Assembly (NCBI GenBank): GCA_963804865.1
Contig: CAWDSH010000005.1
Coordinates: 1 to 6,738, forward strand
From: CAVVEQ01 sp963804865
GTDB taxonomy: Bacteria; Chloroflexota; Anaerolineae; Anaerolineales; Anaerolineaceae
DNA length: 6,738 nucleotides
Direction: 5' to 3'
Shown here in pieces: positions 5,407 through 6,738 of this stretch (positions are counted from its first letter, which is position 1; each line of letters opens with the position of its first letter). Under the pieces are notes generated by a model. It worked only from the letters and a program-made list of their open reading frames with translations, was not told the DNA's origin and searched no databases. Both the position numbers and the translations under genes were made by a program.

Positions 5407-5988
5407 TCATCTCGTAACAAATATCTGATATCTCTCATTCCCGGCGGCAAACACGTTGGTCAAGGTGAATGGCGCGAGGCTGCCGGCGCCCATTTCTGCG
5501 GCGATCCCAGCATAGCCGTTGCCGATGAAGATGCTGTTGGAGATGGTCACGGCATGGTCATGCACCGTGAGCGTCAATCCGTCCCAGCCTCCCAGGGTGG
5601 AATTGAACATGGAGGTGATGTAGCTGCCCTTGAAAATGCCATTGGTATCCACGTAAATGCCGCTATCCGTGTTGAATCGCGTGGTGATCTTGCTTAAAGT
5701 GATGTTACCGCCATCGTTTACAGTTCCACTCTGGTCAAGGTCGATACCGCGAGCTCCATTGCTGTCCGCAGTCACGCCGGTGATGGTGATGGGCCCGCAG
5801 GAGCGGGCGGCAATGCCTGCAGCAGTGTTGTCATTGAACTGGTTTGAGAGGCTGGTGCTGCCGATGATGGTGATACCTCTGGGAACGGGGAGTGTGTTGG
5901 CGCTATTATCCAGGATCGCACCGTAGACCGTGTTGAGGTTGGAGATCGTGGAGCTGACCGTGATCAAGCCCCAGGAATGGACATTCAT
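5407..5988 (-). CDS. C-terminal segment of the minus-strand beta-helix paralogue
   Basis: This is 193 codons from an ATG at 5988 to TGA at 5407-5409. The ATG is internal to a coil (A-T-G-M-N-V-H-S-W-G). The same frame is coding back to about 6066 (L-D-N-S-G-D-H-T-G-T-R-N-I-T-I-S). It encodes units such as G-I-A-A-R-S-C-G-P-I-T-I-T-G-V-T and G-I-Y-V-D-T-N-G. The last 98 residues (5703-5410) line up end to end with the last 100 of the main gene: G-I-Y-V-x-T-N-G, then F-N-x4-G-G, then V-x-x-S-N-S, then F-T-x-x-N-x4-G-N, and a short V-T-R end. A secreted structural role is inferred from the family only. Confidence 0.85.
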   Translation of the reverse strand: MNVHSWGLITVSSTISNLNTVYGAILDNSANTLPVPRGITIIGSTSLSNQFNDNTAAGIAARSCGPITITGVTADSNGARGIDLDQSGTVNDGGNITLSKITTRFNTDSGIYVDTNGIFKGSYITSMFNSTLGGWDGLTLTVHDHAVTISNSIFIGNGYAGIAAEMGAGSLAPFTLTNVFAAGNERYQIFVTR

Positions 5989-6058
5989 CCCGGTTGCGTT
6001 GGCATAGAAAGTTCCTTTGCTGATGGTGATATTCCTGGTGCCGGTGTGATCACCGGAA

Positions 6059-6346
6059 TTATCCAGGGAGAGTTCCCACCAGGGTGTTGACTTCCGCAGT
6101 CACGCTGCTGGCTGTGATCGCTCCGCTGGAAATGACCACCATGCCATACATGTTTGCGCTGACGTAAGCTTCGCTGACCGAAACGCTGCTGGGGAGTTTA
6201 TCGAACCCAATATTGACCCCATACGCCCCCGAGTTTCCGGTGGCATTCACTTTCTTGAGGATCACCGCTCCGGCGGTATTGATCCTAAGTCCATCGTGGC
6301 TCCCGGTATTGGAATAGAAATTATTCGGGTTTTTACTGGTTGCCAC
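6059..6346 (-). CDS. Middle segment of the minus-strand paralogue
   Basis: This segment encodes two repeat units: N-N-F-Y-S-N-T-G-S-H-D-G-L-R-I-N-T-A-G-A-V-I-L-K-K-V, then Y-G-M-V-V-I-S-S-G-A-I-T. The ATG at 6346 is not a gene start. The preceding coil is read in another frame and ends E-N-E-S-G-N-V-S-V. The segment ends N-T-L-V-G-T-L-P-G-stop. Dropping one G from 6066-6068 gives G-T-L-L-D-N-S-G-D, the expected coil end, and joins it to the downstream segment. Confidence 0.7.
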   Translation of the reverse strand: MATSKNPNNFYSNTGSHDGLRINTAGAVILKKVNATGNSGAYGVNIGFDKLPSSVSVSEAYVSANMYGMVVISSGAITASSVTAEVNTLVGTLPG

Positions 6347-6558
6347 ACTGATACATTTCCTGATTCGTTCTCGATATCTGCACCAATTCCAGCGTTTCCG
6401 CTCGCATCGATACCCGTGAGGGTGATCGCCCCGCGAGCGCGGATCATCAACCCGTATGCGCCATTGTCATCAAAATTCGAAAGACTCAGTTTAACCGTTG
6501 GGAACGCAGGAGCTCCGAGAGATATTGCCGCATTGAGCTCCATAGCTGGTATTACCAT
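6262..6558 (-). CDS. Short repeat-unit segment of the minus-strand paralogue
   Basis: Only about 6548-6345 of this frame looks coding: L-N-A-A-I-S-L-G-A-P-A-F-P-T-V, then F-D-D-N-G-A-Y-G-L-M-I-R-A-R-G-A-I-T-L-T-G-I-D-A and G-I-G-A-D-I-E-N-E-S-G-N. The first residues from the ATG at 6558 (M-V-I-P-A-M-E) and the tail after V-S-V-W do not fit the repeat. They are out-of-frame readings of neighbouring coils. This is one full repeat unit between two breaks, not a gene of its own. Confidence 0.6.
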   Translation of the reverse strand: MVIPAMELNAAISLGAPAFPTVKLSLSNFDDNGAYGLMIRARGAITLTGIDASGNAGIGADIENESGNVSVWQPVKTRIISIPIPGATMDLGSIPPER

Positions 6559-6694
6559 TTACGATCACCTTGGAAACGCTGATATTCCCGAGAGTGGAAA
6601 TACTGAGCCCGTAGGCGTCATTCCCGCTGAAAGTTCCTCCCTGGATGGTCACGGGTTGCGGAGCAGGCGCAGAAGAGTTGTTAAAGGTACGCAC
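6491..6694 (-). CDS. 5'-most clear segment of the minus-strand paralogue
   Basis: The frame opens at GTG 6694. Its coding part runs from about 6683 (N-N-S-S-A-P-A-P-Q-P-V-T-I-Q-G-G-T-F) through D-A-Y-G-L-S-I-S-T-L-G-N-I-S-V-S-K-V to N-G-N-T-S-Y-G-A near 6550. It then turns to Q-C-G-N-I-S-R-S-S-C and stops. Upstream, dropping one A of 6683-6685 joins it to G-A-Y-L in another frame. The last bases of the window read A-I-K-L-T-N in yet another, giving a plausible preceding coil. The gene therefore continues past the window edge. Confidence 0.6.
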   Translation of the reverse strand: MRTFNNSSAPAPQPVTIQGGTFSGNDAYGLSISTLGNISVSKVIVNGNTSYGAQCGNISRSSCVPNG

Positions 6695-6738
6695 CCAACA
6701 AATTGGTATCCGAGATTATTATTCGTGAGTTTTATGGC

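Larger units (their letters stand above)
5407..6738 (-). pseudogene. Minus-strand beta-helix paralogue, 5' end missing, frame broken as written
   Basis: This is a third member of the family, convergent with the main gene (233 bases between stops) and running off the window edge, so the signal peptide is not seen. Read across its breaks it gives about eight repeat units in the same two-coil pattern and the same C-terminal module. Breaks, in reading order: a probable shift near 6709-6713; one extra base in AAA 6683-6685; a shift near 6545-6552 (one extra or two missing bases); a shift near 6344-6350 (one missing or two extra bases); one extra base in GGG 6066-6068. After each, the coil consensus resumes in the new frame. 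Break density is about three times that of the main gene, either from poorer sequence near a contig end or from stronger decay. Confidence 0.75.

Noticed and set aside
5368..5697. Plus-strand open frame of 109 codons
   Set aside because: It starts inside the terminator hairpin and runs antisense to the conserved C-terminal module of the minus-strand paralogue.

Overview
The window is a cluster of three paralogous genes for very large, exported, right-handed beta-helix repeat proteins. It also holds the intergenic hairpins and repeats between them. Nothing else is encoded: I see no enzymes, transporters, regulators, RNA genes, transposases or CRISPR arrays. Base composition is moderately high in GC (hand counts range from 73% in 1921-1980 to 38% in 4861-4920). 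The exported repeat proteins with a Pro/Glu linker and a short palindromic intergenic repeat resemble uncultured Anaerolineae-type Chloroflexota. That taxonomic guess rests on recalled style, not on a marker gene.

Layout. Positions 1-86 are the last codons of an upstream paralogue on the + strand, followed by a strong hairpin terminator (113-145). The intergenic stretch 146-388 holds two small hairpins and the first copy of a ~56-bp palindromic repeat (279-334). A good sigma70-type promoter (389-416) and a Shine-Dalgarno site (498-503) lead into the main gene at 510. This gene runs to 5173 and would encode about 1550 residues: signal peptide, acidic Pro/Glu linker, N-terminal cap, about 20 two-coil repeat units, an inserted 122-residue non-repeat domain, and a C-terminal module. 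As written it is broken by five frameshifts and one in-frame TGA. Positions 5174-5406 hold two near-identical hairpins flanking a second copy of the palindromic repeat. From 5407 to the window edge a third paralogue lies on the minus strand, convergent with the main gene. It lacks its N-terminus and has four to five frameshifts in 1.3 kb.

How it fits together. The three C-termini are recognisably homologous, so the cluster grew by gene duplication, and one copy is inverted. The proteins have no visible catalytic residues and no C-terminal membrane or sortase anchor. A secreted or cell-surface structural, adhesive or carbohydrate-binding role is plausible but unproven. Most breaks sit where a run of two identical bases would have become three, and the frame on each side still matches the repeat consensus. 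This suggests either sequencing or assembly insertion errors or very recent decay. The main open question is whether these genes are intact in the living organism.
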